From: Thermococcus sp.
Lineage (GTDB): Archaea; Methanobacteriota_B; Thermococci; Thermococcales; Thermococcaceae
Direction of reading: 5' to 3'
Assembly: GCA_021160985.1 (NCBI GenBank)
Contig: JAGHBN010000192.1
Span: 1 to 12,218, forward strand
Length of the DNA stretch: 12,218 bases
Notes under the pieces: generated by a model
What the model saw: the letters and a program-made list of their open reading frames with translations, nothing else
What the model was told of the DNA's origin: nothing
Database searches by the model: none
Shown: one piece after another, positions 1 to 6,655 of the stretch
Layout of the letters: each line of letters begins with the position of its first letter
Position numbering within the stretch: position 1 is the stretch's first letter
Program-made: the position numbers and the translations under genes

Positions 1-855
1 TACACCGTCGTCGTTGATTCTGGAAACGGCGCCGGGAGCATTCTTTCTCCGTACCTCCAGCGCGAGCTTGGAAACCGCGTGATAAGCCTCAACTCTCACC
101 CCAGCGGTTTCTTCGTGAGGGAGCTCGAGCCGAACGCAAAGAGTCTGTCCGCGCTGGCAAAGACGGTCAAGGCAATGAAGGCCGACGTCGGCATAGCTCA
201 CGACGGCGACGCCGACAGGATTGGAGTCGTGGACGACGAGGGCAACTTCGTTGAGTACGAGGTCATGCTCTCGCTCATGGCCGGCTACATGCTCAGGAAG
301 TTCGGGAAGGGGAAGATAGTCACGACGGTAGATGCCGGTTTCGCCCTGGACGACTACGTTAAACCCCTCGGTGGCGAGGTTATAAGGACGCGCGTCGGGG
401 ACGTTGCCGTCGCTGACGAGCTGGCCAAACACGGGGGAATCTTTGGTGGCGAGCCAAGCGGGACGTGGATAATCCCCCAGTGGAACCTCACCCCCGATGG
501 CATCTTCGCTGGAGCGCTCGTCCTTGAAATGATAGACAAATTCGGTCCGCTAAGCGAGCTTGCCAAGGAAGTCCCGCGCTACGTAACGCTCCGCGCCAAG
601 ATACCCTGTCCCAACGAGAAGAAAGCGAGGGCAATGGAGATTATAGCGCGCGAAGCCCTCAAGAGCTTTGACTATGAAAGGCTCATAGACATAGACGGGA
701 TAAGGATTGAAAGCGAGGACTGGTGGATTCTCTTCCGCCCGAGCGGAACCGAGCCGATAATGAGGATAACTCTTGAAGCCCACACCGAGGAGAAAGCTAA
801 AGAGCTGATGGAGAAGGCGGAGAGGCTGGTGAGGGCGGCGATAAAAGAAGCTTAA
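1..855 (+). CDS. glmM: Phosphohexomutase, probably phosphoglucosamine mutase type (5' truncated by window edge)
   Basis: The reading frame is open from base 1, so the gene begins before the window; 284 residues are visible of a family that usually has about 450. The missing part would carry the catalytic serine loop. Three signature loops of the alpha-D-phosphohexomutase family are visible: the metal-binding loop HDGDADR (visible residues 67-73), the sugar-specificity loop GGEPSG (149-154), and the C-terminal phosphate-binding loop RPSGTEP (246-252). The family moves a phosphate between C1 and C6 of hexose phosphates in the cytoplasm, through a hexose-1,6-bisphosphate intermediate. In archaea the GlmM-type members feed UDP-GlcNAc synthesis for glycans. 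Phosphomannomutase, phosphoglucomutase or phosphopentomutase activity cannot be excluded from these motifs, so the symbol is tentative. A GTG at 79 could look like a start, but family sequence (VVVDSGNGAG) continues upstream of it in frame. The gene converges on the ABC permease with 26 bases between. Confidence 0.85.
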   Translation, partial: YTVVVDSGNGAGSILSPYLQRELGNRVISLNSHPSGFFVRELEPNAKSLSALAKTVKAMKADVGIAHDGDADRIGVVDDEGNFVEYEVMLSLMAGYMLRKFGKGKIVTTVDAGFALDDYVKPLGGEVIRTRVGDVAVADELAKHGGIFGGEPSGTWIIPQWNLTPDGIFAGALVLEMIDKFGPLSELAKEVPRYVTLRAKIPCPNEKKARAMEIIAREALKSFDYERLIDIDGIRIESEDWWILFRPSGTEPIMRITLEAHTEEKAKELMEKAERLVRAAIKEA

Positions 856-877
856 GATACTGTGTTTGAAGAGTATC
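856..877. terminator. Small hairpin between convergent genes
   Basis: GATACT (856-861) and AGTATC (872-877) form a perfect 6-bp stem around a 10-base loop. It starts directly after the mutase stop and ends just before the stop of the oppositely read permease. Placement suggests a shared transcription end, but archaeal termination relies mainly on T-runs, which are short here, so this is weak. Confidence 0.25.
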
Positions 878-881
878 GGAT

Positions 882-1649
882 TTACTCGCCCCTCCAGAGG
901 ATTCTGTGGTACAGGATCAACCCTATGAAGAAAATAAGCAGGGATGATGCTACCGTGCTTGCCGCCTGGCCGAGGGGGTTATATCCTGCAACACTTTCCC
1001 CAGCCAGAAGGTAGATGCTAATTGAGTTTGCTGAAGAGATGGGGTAAACCCTGGACAGCTTCTGCAATATCGGAGGGAGGGAAGCATAGGAAGAGAAGAT
1101 ACCTGAAATTGACGCCATTACAACACAAATGCCTACTCCGCCCATAATCACTCCCTGCACATTCTGAATAAAAGATCCAAGAATCAGCCCTATCCCGGCT
1201 GAGGCCAACAGGGCAATCAAAAGGAATAGGATCGATCGAATAACATGGTCGCATGTCCCAGAAAATCTTGCTCCGCAGAGAACCCCGGTAATTGCTACCA
1301 AGATTGAAGCTATGGCGGAGAATACTGTTAAAGCTGAAAGTCTGCCGAGGATGTCCTTCCATGGCGTCAATGGCATTGACTTCAGCTTTGCGAACAGCCC
1401 ACTTTCTCTATCCCTCGCTATGTTTGCAGGCAGATTTGCCATGCCCGCTATGGTGAGTGCAAAAGTCATCATGGAAATTGTTATGGATGTCCTAACGTAG
1501 GGAACTGCGTGTTTGGGAACTTCTTTGGTGAATAGAAGGCTATATATAAGCACCCAAATGGAGGGCCAAGCAATTGTCCAGAACACCACGGATCTATTCC
1601 TGAGGAATTCTTTGAGAGTTCTTTCGAAACTAGCGGATATCTGATGCAT
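882..1649 (-). CDS. ABC-2 type transporter permease
   Basis: A 255-residue hydrophobic protein with about six membrane segments, the usual size and layout of ABC-2 (DrrB-like) permeases. A short charged N-terminus is followed by segments near residues 22-42, 50-72, 100-125, 135-160, 165-185 and 230-250. It would form the membrane channel of an exporter powered by the ATPase encoded immediately upstream. The substrate cannot be read from sequence. I chose ATG at 1649: a GAGGTGA ribosome binding site lies about 5 bases ahead of it. A GTG at 1658 is in frame but forms part of that site. The gene overlaps the end of the ATPase gene by about 20 bases, so the two are co-translated. Base composition is clearly AT-richer than the mutase and flavodoxin genes on either side. 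Confidence 0.85.
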   Translation of the reverse strand: MHQISASFERTLKEFLRNRSVVFWTIAWPSIWVLIYSLLFTKEVPKHAVPYVRTSITISMMTFALTIAGMANLPANIARDRESGLFAKLKSMPLTPWKDILGRLSALTVFSAIASILVAITGVLCGARFSGTCDHVIRSILFLLIALLASAGIGLILGSFIQNVQGVIMGGVGICVVMASISGIFSSYASLPPILQKLSRVYPISSANSISIYLLAGESVAGYNPLGQAASTVASSLLIFFIGLILYHRILWRGE

Positions 1650-2580
1650 CTTGCTCACCTCTCAGCCTTTTCCCGGTGAGCTTAAAGAATACATCTTCGA
1701 GAGATGGCCTTTTTGACTCCATTTTTACTATCTTGCATCCAGCTCTATTGAGTGCTGTGACTATCTCGGATATTACTTCCTCAGAGTTGCTACAATAAAC
1801 TCTATACCCATTTTCGGTTTCCAAGACGCGTCCATTTGAGCTGAGTTTATTTAAGATTTCCAAGATTTTTTCGTTTTTCATCGATGTTTCGATATCTACG
1901 ACTTCAGTAAGTGAGCACATCTCCTTAAGCTCCTCCGGCGTTCCTTCGGCGATGATCCTTCCATCGTCCATTAAACCGACTCTCGATGCAACTTCTGCAT
2001 CAGTTCCAATGTGGGTTATCATCAGAACCGTTACCGCCGTGTCTTCCTCTCTAATCTCCTTCAGGATATCAAAAAACATCCTTCTTGCAGATGGATCCAA
2101 ACCTGCGGTTGGTTCATCTAAAATCAGTATTTTGATACCTGGGAAAAGGAGGGTTGCAATTTCTAAAATTCTCTTCATTCCTCCAGAATAATCGGAAACT
2201 TTTTTATTGGCGTGATCTGTGAGCCCCACCCTCTCTATCAATTCGGAAGAAATTTTCTTGGCATCATGCCGCGAATAACCCATTAGGCGAGCAAAATATG
2301 TTAAATTTTCCATCCCCGTTAAAAGGGGTGATAAAAAGCTTTCTTGGGGCAGGTATCCAATAATCCCCCTCATCAGCTCGGGCCTTTTCCCGTATATCTT
2401 AACCTCGCCTTCTGTGGGCCGTCTCACGGATGCTATTATGGAGGCGAGAGTGCTTTTTCCCGAACCGTTAGGACCCATTAACGCGTAGAATTCTCCTTCC
2501 TCTATCTTCAAGTTAATGCCCTTAAGGATTTGGTGATTTTGATATTCCTTGATCAGATTCTCGGTAAATATTGCGTACAT
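1630..2580 (-). CDS. ABC transporter ATP-binding protein (DrrA/ABC-2 exporter type)
   Basis: A 316-residue ABC ATPase with every core motif in order: Walker A GPNGSGKST (36-44), Q-loop Gln79, signature YSGGMKR (131-137), Walker B ILILDEP (151-157), D-loop GLDPSAR, and H-loop His190. The roughly 80-residue C-terminal extension (after about 230) fits the accessory domain of DrrA/NodI-like exporters, ending in the common SLEDVFFKLTG motif. It hydrolyses ATP on the cytoplasmic face to drive the adjacent ABC-2 permease. The start is ATG at 2580. No GGTG-type ribosome binding site precedes it, while a strong TATA box is centred about 27 bases upstream, which points to a leaderless transcript. The AT-rich composition suggests acquisition of the pair as a unit. 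Drug, lipid, bacteriocin or polysaccharide export are all possible. Confidence 0.92.
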   Translation of the reverse strand: MYAIFTENLIKEYQNHQILKGINLKIEEGEFYALMGPNGSGKSTLASIIASVRRPTEGEVKIYGKRPELMRGIIGYLPQESFLSPLLTGMENLTYFARLMGYSRHDAKKISSELIERVGLTDHANKKVSDYSGGMKRILEIATLLFPGIKILILDEPTAGLDPSARRMFFDILKEIREEDTAVTVLMITHIGTDAEVASRVGLMDDGRIIAEGTPEELKEMCSLTEVVDIETSMKNEKILEILNKLSSNGRVLETENGYRVYCSNSEEVISEIVTALNRAGCKIVKMESKRPSLEDVFFKLTGKRLRGEQDASDIR

Positions 2581-2601
2581 GGTTGTGTGTTTACTGTGTG
2601 G

Positions 2602-2613
2602 AATTTATAAATA
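2602..2613 (-). promoter_or_regulatory. TATA box of the ABC exporter operon
   Basis: On the minus strand this reads TATTTATAAATT, a near-ideal archaeal TATA box. Its centre is about 27 bases upstream of the ATPase ATG (2580), so transcription should begin at or next to the start codon. The box overlaps the stop codon of the upstream flavodoxin gene. Confidence 0.7.
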
Positions 2614-3072
2614 TTTCTCTCTTAGATTCATAACCTCCTCCGCAAACCTCCTCGCCCTCTCCAAGTCCTTCTCGTCCGGGTGCCCCTTGTTTATCCCTCC
2701 CATCTTCTCAAGCCAGCCGTTCGTGTCCCAGCCCCTGCAGGAGAACTCGCCAAGGATCTCGAAGCCCTTCTTCCTGAGGGCGTTCCTGAGCTTCCGGTGG
2801 TTGATGAAGGGGACGTCTATCCCCGCCGTTGAGAAGATGAAGGCCTTCTTTTCCCTCATCTCGGGGAGGCTCTCCACGAGCTTGAAGAGCGCCCTGTGGT
2901 GCTTCCAGTAGTAGATTCCCGAGCCGAAGCCTATGAGGTCGTATCCCGCGAGCTCCTCCGGTTTAATCTCCCAGGGCTTTGCCAACTTTGCATTGAGGAC
3001 TTCCGCCATCGCCATGGCGACCTTCTTCGTGTTCCCGTGGTGAATGGAGACGTAAATGATTAGGGCCTTCAT
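2605..3072 (-). CDS. Flavodoxin family protein
   Basis: A 155-residue flavodoxin-fold protein, the size of a single-domain flavodoxin. An N-terminal beta strand (ALIIYVS) leads into the FMN phosphate-binding loop SIHHGNTKK (residues 9-17), the position of the usual T/S-x-x-G-x-T loop. A second FMN-contacting segment GFGSGIYYWKHH follows near residues 48-59, then FIFSTAG. It probably binds FMN and carries electrons or reduces a small substrate in the cytoplasm; the partner is unknown. I chose ATG at 3072: an AGGTG ribosome binding site lies about 7 bases upstream. The in-frame GTG at 3081 is the GTG of that site. Its own TATA box is not clear; AAATAAGG near 3106-3113 (minus strand) is a weak candidate. 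Composition is GC-rich, unlike the ABC cassette downstream. Confidence 0.85.
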   Translation of the reverse strand: MKALIIYVSIHHGNTKKVAMAMAEVLNAKLAKPWEIKPEELAGYDLIGFGSGIYYWKHHRALFKLVESLPEMREKKAFIFSTAGIDVPFINHRKLRNALRKKGFEILGEFSCRGWDTNGWLEKMGGINKGHPDEKDLERARRFAEEVMNLREKYL

Positions 3073-3172
3073 ATCTCGCACCTGCTATACCTATGTCATC
3101 CGCTCCTTATTTCCTTTGTTTTCCCGGGGACACCTTTTGCTGGTTTCGTGCCACCGTTTTGCTCTCTTGGGA

Positions 3173-3184
3173 AGCTTTTTAACC
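3173..3184 (+). promoter_or_regulatory. TATA box of the methyltransferase gene
   Basis: GCTTTTTAACC has the look of common Thermococcales promoters. Initiation about 25 bases downstream would give a leader of roughly 10 bases holding the GTGATC ribosome binding site ahead of ATG 3214. Confidence 0.55.
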
Positions 3185-3213
3185 AAAAACGGCGAGCTTT
3201 ATGCGTGATCGCC

Positions 3214-3960
3214 ATGAAAAAGCATGAATGGGAAGAATTTTTTGACCGGGAAGCCGACTATTACCTGCAGGAGCCGTTTACCAAGTACACAAAGGAGGAG
3301 GTTGAGTTTTTACTGAATGAGTTCAAGCTCCCTAAGGGCGCAAAAATACTGGACGTGGGCTGCGGCGTTGGGAGGCACTCCATAGAGCTTGCGAAGAGAG
3401 GCTACCGCGTCACGGGCATCGACATTTCCAGCGGAATGCTCCGGAAGGCGCAGGAAAGGGCCCGGCAGGAGGGCGTTGAAGTTGAATTTATAAAAGCAGA
3501 CGCGACCAAGTTTGCGAGAGATGAAGAGTTTGACGCCGCGATATGTCTATGCGAGGGCGCCTTTTCGTTGCTTGGCTCGTCCGACGACCCGATAGAGCAC
3601 GACCTCGCCATCCTGAGGAACGTGTATAAGTCGCTGAAACCGGGTGGCAAGTTCATCCTAACGGCCCTAAGTGCGCTCTCAAGGGTCAAAAAAGTTACAA
3701 ATGAAGATATTGCCAGTGGGGTGTTTGATCCGAACACCATGACGTTCCATGAGGAGATCGAGGCCCCTGATGGCACGAAAGTTCCGATACGGGAGCGGGT
3801 TTACGTCCCGACTGAGCTCTATCTGATGTTTAAAATGGCTGGATTCGAAGTGAAGGCCATTTGGGGAGGAACTGCCGGAAGATGGGGGAAGCGGAAGGTG
3901 GACATGGACGACATTGAAATAATGGTGATTGCCGAGAAGCCCCTAAAAGACTCCCCTTAG
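3214..3960 (+). CDS. Class I SAM-dependent methyltransferase
   Basis: A 248-residue Rossmann-fold methyltransferase of the Methyltransf_11/25 type. Motif I is ILDVGCGVG (45-53), the SAM glycine loop. The acidic residue after beta 2 is in VTGIDIS (Asp70), which would contact the SAM ribose. A post-motif segment FIKADATKF and a motif III region LKPGGKFIL follow. The C-terminal part (about 170-240) is likely the substrate-binding lid. The acceptor cannot be deduced; small molecule or lipid seems more likely than RNA because no RNA-binding domain is visible. I chose ATG 3214, preceded by GTGATC and placed correctly for the TATA box at 3173-3184. An upstream in-frame ATG at 3148 would lie before the promoter. 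The stop codon interlocks with that of the opposite-strand gene. Confidence 0.85.
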   Translation: MKKHEWEEFFDREADYYLQEPFTKYTKEEVEFLLNEFKLPKGAKILDVGCGVGRHSIELAKRGYRVTGIDISSGMLRKAQERARQEGVEVEFIKADATKFARDEEFDAAICLCEGAFSLLGSSDDPIEHDLAILRNVYKSLKPGGKFILTALSALSRVKKVTNEDIASGVFDPNTMTFHEEIEAPDGTKVPIRERVYVPTELYLMFKMAGFEVKAIWGGTAGRWGKRKVDMDDIEIMVIAEKPLKDSP

Positions 3961-4532
3961 GGTTTAAGGTGTTTTTCCAGCCGTTTTAGGCTCTCTTCAA
4001 TGTTATCCTTATCGAACTCGATGTATGTAGCTTCAGGAAACCTCGCCATGAGTATCTCGAAGAGTATCCCGGGCATCGTCACGAGCTTAAAGCCCTGTTC
4101 CCCCACGAGCTCCTTCGAGCGCTTGAGCCTTTCCTCCTTGCTCAGGTAGAAGAACTCCCCCATGGCCGGGTAGGGATAGCTCTCCGGGTCGCTCGAGCTC
4201 GTGTGGAAGACACCGCAGGTCGGCGAACCCTTAACTCCCACAAAAATGACTTTCTCCGGCTTTTCCTCGGTAAGGACTCTTCCTATGAAGTCGGCTATTA
4301 CCTTCGCCCTCTCGCGCATGCCGAGCCTCTCAAAAACCTCCCTGCTCGCCGGTGCCCTCGGCCAGCCGATTAGGGCGTATTCAGGGCACGGATATGCTAA
4401 AACCTGCCATTCGTCTCCCAGTTCTCCAATCAGCTCCCTCAAAAGTTTCGCCGTCTCGTACTCCTTCGCCTTCGGCCCGCGGTAGACGTAGAACGGGCTC
4501 AGCAGGCAGGGGGCGACGATGAGGAGCTTCAT
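3957..4532 (-). CDS. TudS/DUF523-related putative desulfidase
   Basis: A 191-residue protein with the three-cysteine layout of the DUF523/TudS group: Cys9 in VAPCLLS, Cys49 in YPCPEY (followed by Glu51), and Cys106 in GSPTCGV. In characterised TudS thiouracil desulfurases three cysteines hold a catalytic [4Fe-4S] cluster. By analogy this protein may remove or handle sulfur on thiolated nucleobases or related compounds, which is inference. It most resembles the CD3072-like TudS-related subgroup in my recollection. I chose ATG at 4532: a GGTGA ribosome binding site lies 6 bases upstream, inside the last codons of the PIN gene, and a GTG at 4541 is part of that site. Only one base separates it from the PIN gene stop (TAA-C-ATG), so translation is probably coupled to that broken gene. 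The 3' end overlaps the methyltransferase gene by 4 bases, tail to tail. Confidence 0.75.
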   Translation of the reverse strand: MKLLIVAPCLLSPFYVYRGPKAKEYETAKLLRELIGELGDEWQVLAYPCPEYALIGWPRAPASREVFERLGMRERAKVIADFIGRVLTEEKPEKVIFVGVKGSPTCGVFHTSSSDPESYPYPAMGEFFYLSKEERLKRSKELVGEQGFKLVTMPGILFEILMARFPEATYIEFDKDNIEESLKRLEKHLKP

Positions 4533-4533
4533 G

Positions 4534-4964
4534 TTACTCACCCACCACTACCTCGTACAGCTCTCTAACGGTAACCACTTTAATTCCCCTTTCCTGGAGC
4601 TCCCTAATGAGCTTTTTGCCCCCAGTGACGAGTGGAACGTTGAGGGTCAGCGCAAGGGCGACGTAGGGCACGTCGAGGGGGTCTGGTGAAACTCGCTTAG
4701 CCTCTTCGAGTTTGTCCTTGAAGGTTTCTTTAGGAACTGTAATCGTCTGAGCCCTCACGATTTCAAGCATCTCCTTAAGCTCCTCTCTCTTTAGCCTACT
4801 TAGCTCCAGTACTCTGTCAAAATGATTCTCAAGTTCCTCCCAGAAAAATTCGGGGACGAGGAATCTAACGGTTCCGAACACATAATTCCAAGCGAAATCT
4901 GGTGGGCAACTCCCCTGCTGTGGAGTGCTGAGAAGAGAACGTTGAAGTCGAGAACAACCTCCGT
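4534..4964 (-). pseudogene. PIN-domain (VapC-like) toxin gene, frameshifted and without a start codon
   Basis: The N-terminal PIN strand EVVLDFNVLFSALHSRG, with the first catalytic Asp, follows directly after the antitoxin stop, in one frame (4964 down to about 4898). The rest of the domain, from FAWNYVFGT onward, is in the -1 frame (to the TAA at 4534) and includes DPLDVPYVALALTLNVPLVTGG. Restoring one base in the A-run at 4895-4897 (T-run on the coding strand) would join the two parts. No ATG, GTG or TTG lies in frame between the antitoxin stop and the first PIN strand; ACG stands where ATG is expected (TAA-ACG-GAG). The common TGD motif reads TGG, so another acidic residue is missing. A GTG at 4881 opens a 115-residue frame, but that product would lack the first catalytic Asp. 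Intact VapC proteins are RNases neutralised by the adjacent antitoxin. A sequencing error could explain the frameshift but not the other two changes. Confidence 0.75.
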
Positions 4965-5189
4965 TTAGACCACCCCGTATCTCTTGGCGAGGGCTTCTTT
5001 CAGCTCCTTCGAAAGCTTCTCGGCACTTTCATTGTCCAGTTCGCTCTTTTCCGCGAGCTCAATGAACTTTCTGGCCTTTAGGAGCCTTGTCTCTATCTCC
5101 CGCAGTGCTTCAAGCTCTATTTTTTTCCTCAGTCCCGGGGTGAGGTATCTCTCAATTTCCTCCGGGACTCTTATAACGATCTCCCCCAT
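4965..5189 (-). CDS. VapB-like antitoxin
   Basis: A 74-residue protein starting MGEIVIRVPEEI, a short beta strand typical of ribbon-helix-helix or AbrB-like dimerising N-termini. A long charged helix follows (about residues 17-68, rich in Glu, Lys, Leu). It sits directly upstream of the PIN-domain gene, the standard VapBC order, so it should bind and block that toxin and perhaps repress its own promoter. I chose ATG 5189, preceded by GGGTGG four bases upstream; a TTG at 5201 is in frame but less likely. The frame is intact although the toxin gene looks dead, so the antitoxin may be a remnant, or may act on VapC proteins encoded elsewhere. A TATA box for it lies at 5222-5230. Confidence 0.75.
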   Translation of the reverse strand: MGEIVIRVPEEIERYLTPGLRKKIELEALREIETRLLKARKFIELAEKSELDNESAEKLSKELKEALAKRYGVV

Positions 5190-5221
5190 GCTTCCACCCA
5201 ATATTCCTTGGTGTAACTCCC

Positions 5222-5230
5222 TTTAAACAT
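5222..5230 (-). promoter_or_regulatory. TATA-like box of the antitoxin gene
   Basis: TGTTTAAAG on the minus strand, centred about 37 bases upstream of ATG 5189. Initiation near 5200 would leave a leader just long enough for the GGGTGG ribosome binding site. It overlaps the TAA stop of the kinase gene. Confidence 0.45.
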
Positions 5231-5801
5231 TCCCCGTGACCTCTCCGATTATCCTCTCGACCTTCGCCCTCAGCTCCTCCAGCGTCCCCTCGTTGAGTAT
5301 CACGTAGTCAGCTAAACCCTTAAGCTCGCTCGTGTGGTAAAGGCTCTCCTCTGCGTCGTCCATGGCCTTAAAGTCCTCGAAGCTCTTTATCCCTTTGTCC
5401 TTGCTGGCCTTCCTCTTCATCAGGCGTTCAAACCTTATCTCCGGCCTCGCCTCGACGTAGATGACCTTCCCGCCGAGCCTCTTGACGGCCTTTATCTCAC
5501 CCTCCGAGCGGACGCCGTCTATGACGATGTTCTCGCAGTGTCTCTTCTTGTCCACGGCGAGGCGGATGAGTATGTCGCCGCCGTACCTGTCCTTGAGGTA
5601 CTTTCCAAACTCTATCAGCCTCTCACGGGTCGGCTCGGCCTTCTCGGGCAGTTCTGGAACCCACGAGTAGTCCGAGACGTTGTGTGTCAGCATGTCGATC
5701 AGCGGGTCGCTGCAGGAAACCCTGCAGAACCCCTTCTCCTCGAAGAACTTTGCAACCGTCGTCTTTCCCGCGGCTATCTTTCCGACGACCCCGATTATCA
5801 T
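5223..5801 (-). CDS. P-loop nucleotide/small-molecule kinase-like ATPase
   Basis: A 192-residue protein of the adenylate kinase/dephospho-CoA kinase-like P-loop group. Walker A is GKIAAGKTT (7-15). VSCSDPL (28-34) occupies the substrate-side position of these kinases. VIDGVRSEGEI (93-103) matches the conserved D-G-x-R-x-x-x-E segment of deoxynucleotide kinase-like proteins. An Arg/Lys-rich lid follows (RFERLMKRK, 123-131). It probably phosphorylates a nucleotide or cofactor precursor with ATP in the cytoplasm, but the substrate is unknown. I recall that archaeal dephospho-CoA kinase was assigned to an unrelated family, so that label would be risky. I chose ATG 5801 because it overlaps the upstream stop as ATGA; a GTG at 5810 is the alternative. 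It is co-transcribed with the KH-domain gene. Confidence 0.75.
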   Translation of the reverse strand: MIIGVVGKIAAGKTTVAKFFEEKGFCRVSCSDPLIDMLTHNVSDYSWVPELPEKAEPTRERLIEFGKYLKDRYGGDILIRLAVDKKRHCENIVIDGVRSEGEIKAVKRLGGKVIYVEARPEIRFERLMKRKASKDKGIKSFEDFKAMDDAEESLYHTSELKGLADYVILNEGTLEELRAKVERIIGEVTGNV

Positions 5802-6598
5802 TTTCTCCACATCCTCCAGATTATGTTTGCCCCATCGGTGGACTCCATGAGACCCTCGTAGGTCAGGCTTATCACGAAGTCCACGAGGGCCTTTTTGTCG
5901 TAGATTACAGGCCTCTCAAAGCCGAAGAGGTACTTCAGCTCGAAGAACCCTATGTGAAGGAAGCGGAAGGGGTTTAGGAGTGCAACCCCGTCTCTAAACT
6001 TCAGGCCGAACGGGAAGTCGGCCAGGACGAGCCCCGCCCCCCGTTCCTCCGCAAGCCTGGTGAGCTTCTCCTCGTTGGGAAAGAAAATCTCCCTTGGCTC
6101 CGCTTCCACCGGCTCGTATTTCAGCTTCGGGAATGCGTATCGGATTCCAACTGCTTCGTATGGAAGGTTCAGCCTCTCGGCAAATCCAAGGAGGGCCTTT
6201 GCGTTGAAGCTCATGAAGACGAGCGTTTTGACGTCCCCCTTAACGCTGGGCCACCTCCGCGGGGGAAACCTTTTTTCGGCCTCTATTATCGGGAGGAGAA
6301 ACTCGAGATCCGTTCCGGAGACAAGCTTCTCGGCCTCCTCGAGCTTCCTCCGTTTTATCTCAAGGTCGAGGTTGGAGTAAATGGTGACCTGCCCGACTCC
6401 GAGCCTCTCCCGGAGCTTCCCGATGACGAGGCTGTTGCCTATGATAACGCTCTTGTCCGTCCTGTCATGGGCAATTATGAAGAGTTTGCTGCCTTCTTTA
6501 TCATAGCGGACTTCGTCTATCCTGAAGGGGCTGTCAGGAAAGCCGTTCTCACGCCTTATCCCTCTGACGAGCTCCGATATCTCTTCGGCCGTAAACAT
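5798..6598 (-). CDS. Conserved hypothetical protein with KH-like N-terminus and degenerate PP-loop-like C-terminus
   Basis: A 266-residue protein that I cannot name. Residues about 27-72 have the strand-loop pattern of a KH RNA-binding domain: VRYDKEGSKLFIIAHD, then VIIGNSLVIGKLRERLG, where IIGN..VIG occupies the GxxG loop position. From about residue 122 the pattern VKTLVFMSFNAKALLGFAERLNLPYEAVGIRY resembles the first strand and helix of PP-loop ATP pyrophosphatases in overall order, but the SGGxDS loop is replaced by SFNAKA. GAGLVLADFPFG (187-198) resembles the later GAxxIxxGH segment. If right, this is a PP-loop relative that lost ATP-binding residues. An RNA-linked role is inference. ATG 6598 follows GGGAGG. 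The stop overlaps the kinase start by four bases. Confidence 0.6.
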   Translation of the reverse strand: MFTAEEISELVRGIRRENGFPDSPFRIDEVRYDKEGSKLFIIAHDRTDKSVIIGNSLVIGKLRERLGVGQVTIYSNLDLEIKRRKLEEAEKLVSGTDLEFLLPIIEAEKRFPPRRWPSVKGDVKTLVFMSFNAKALLGFAERLNLPYEAVGIRYAFPKLKYEPVEAEPREIFFPNEEKLTRLAEERGAGLVLADFPFGLKFRDGVALLNPFRFLHIGFFELKYLFGFERPVIYDKKALVDFVISLTYEGLMESTDGANIIWRMWRK

Positions 6599-6626
6599 AA
6601 TCCTCCCAAGATATCTCCAGGGCTCT

Positions 6627-6636
6627 GTTTTTAAGG
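6627..6636 (-). promoter_or_regulatory. TATA-like box of the KH-domain/kinase operon
   Basis: CCTTAAAAAC on the minus strand, preceded by a purine-rich AAAAGAA stretch that could serve as the TFB element. It sits about 30 bases upstream of ATG 6598, leaving a short leader with the GGGAGG ribosome binding site. Confidence 0.55.
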
Positions 6637-6655
6637 GTTCTTTTGCTCCGGAGTG

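Noticed and set aside
3148..3213. Upstream start of the methyltransferase (22 extra residues)
   Set aside because: This start lies before the predicted TATA box at 3173-3184, so the extension would not be on the mRNA.
4534..4881. PIN gene as a normal 115-residue gene starting at GTG 4881
   Set aside because: It would lack the first PIN strand and catalytic Asp, which are encoded just upstream in another frame. A broken gene explains both parts.
5334..5861. 175-codon plus-strand frame opposite the kinase gene
   Set aside because: The minus-strand frame carries Walker A and other kinase motifs; the plus-strand product resembles nothing and has no promoter or ribosome binding site.
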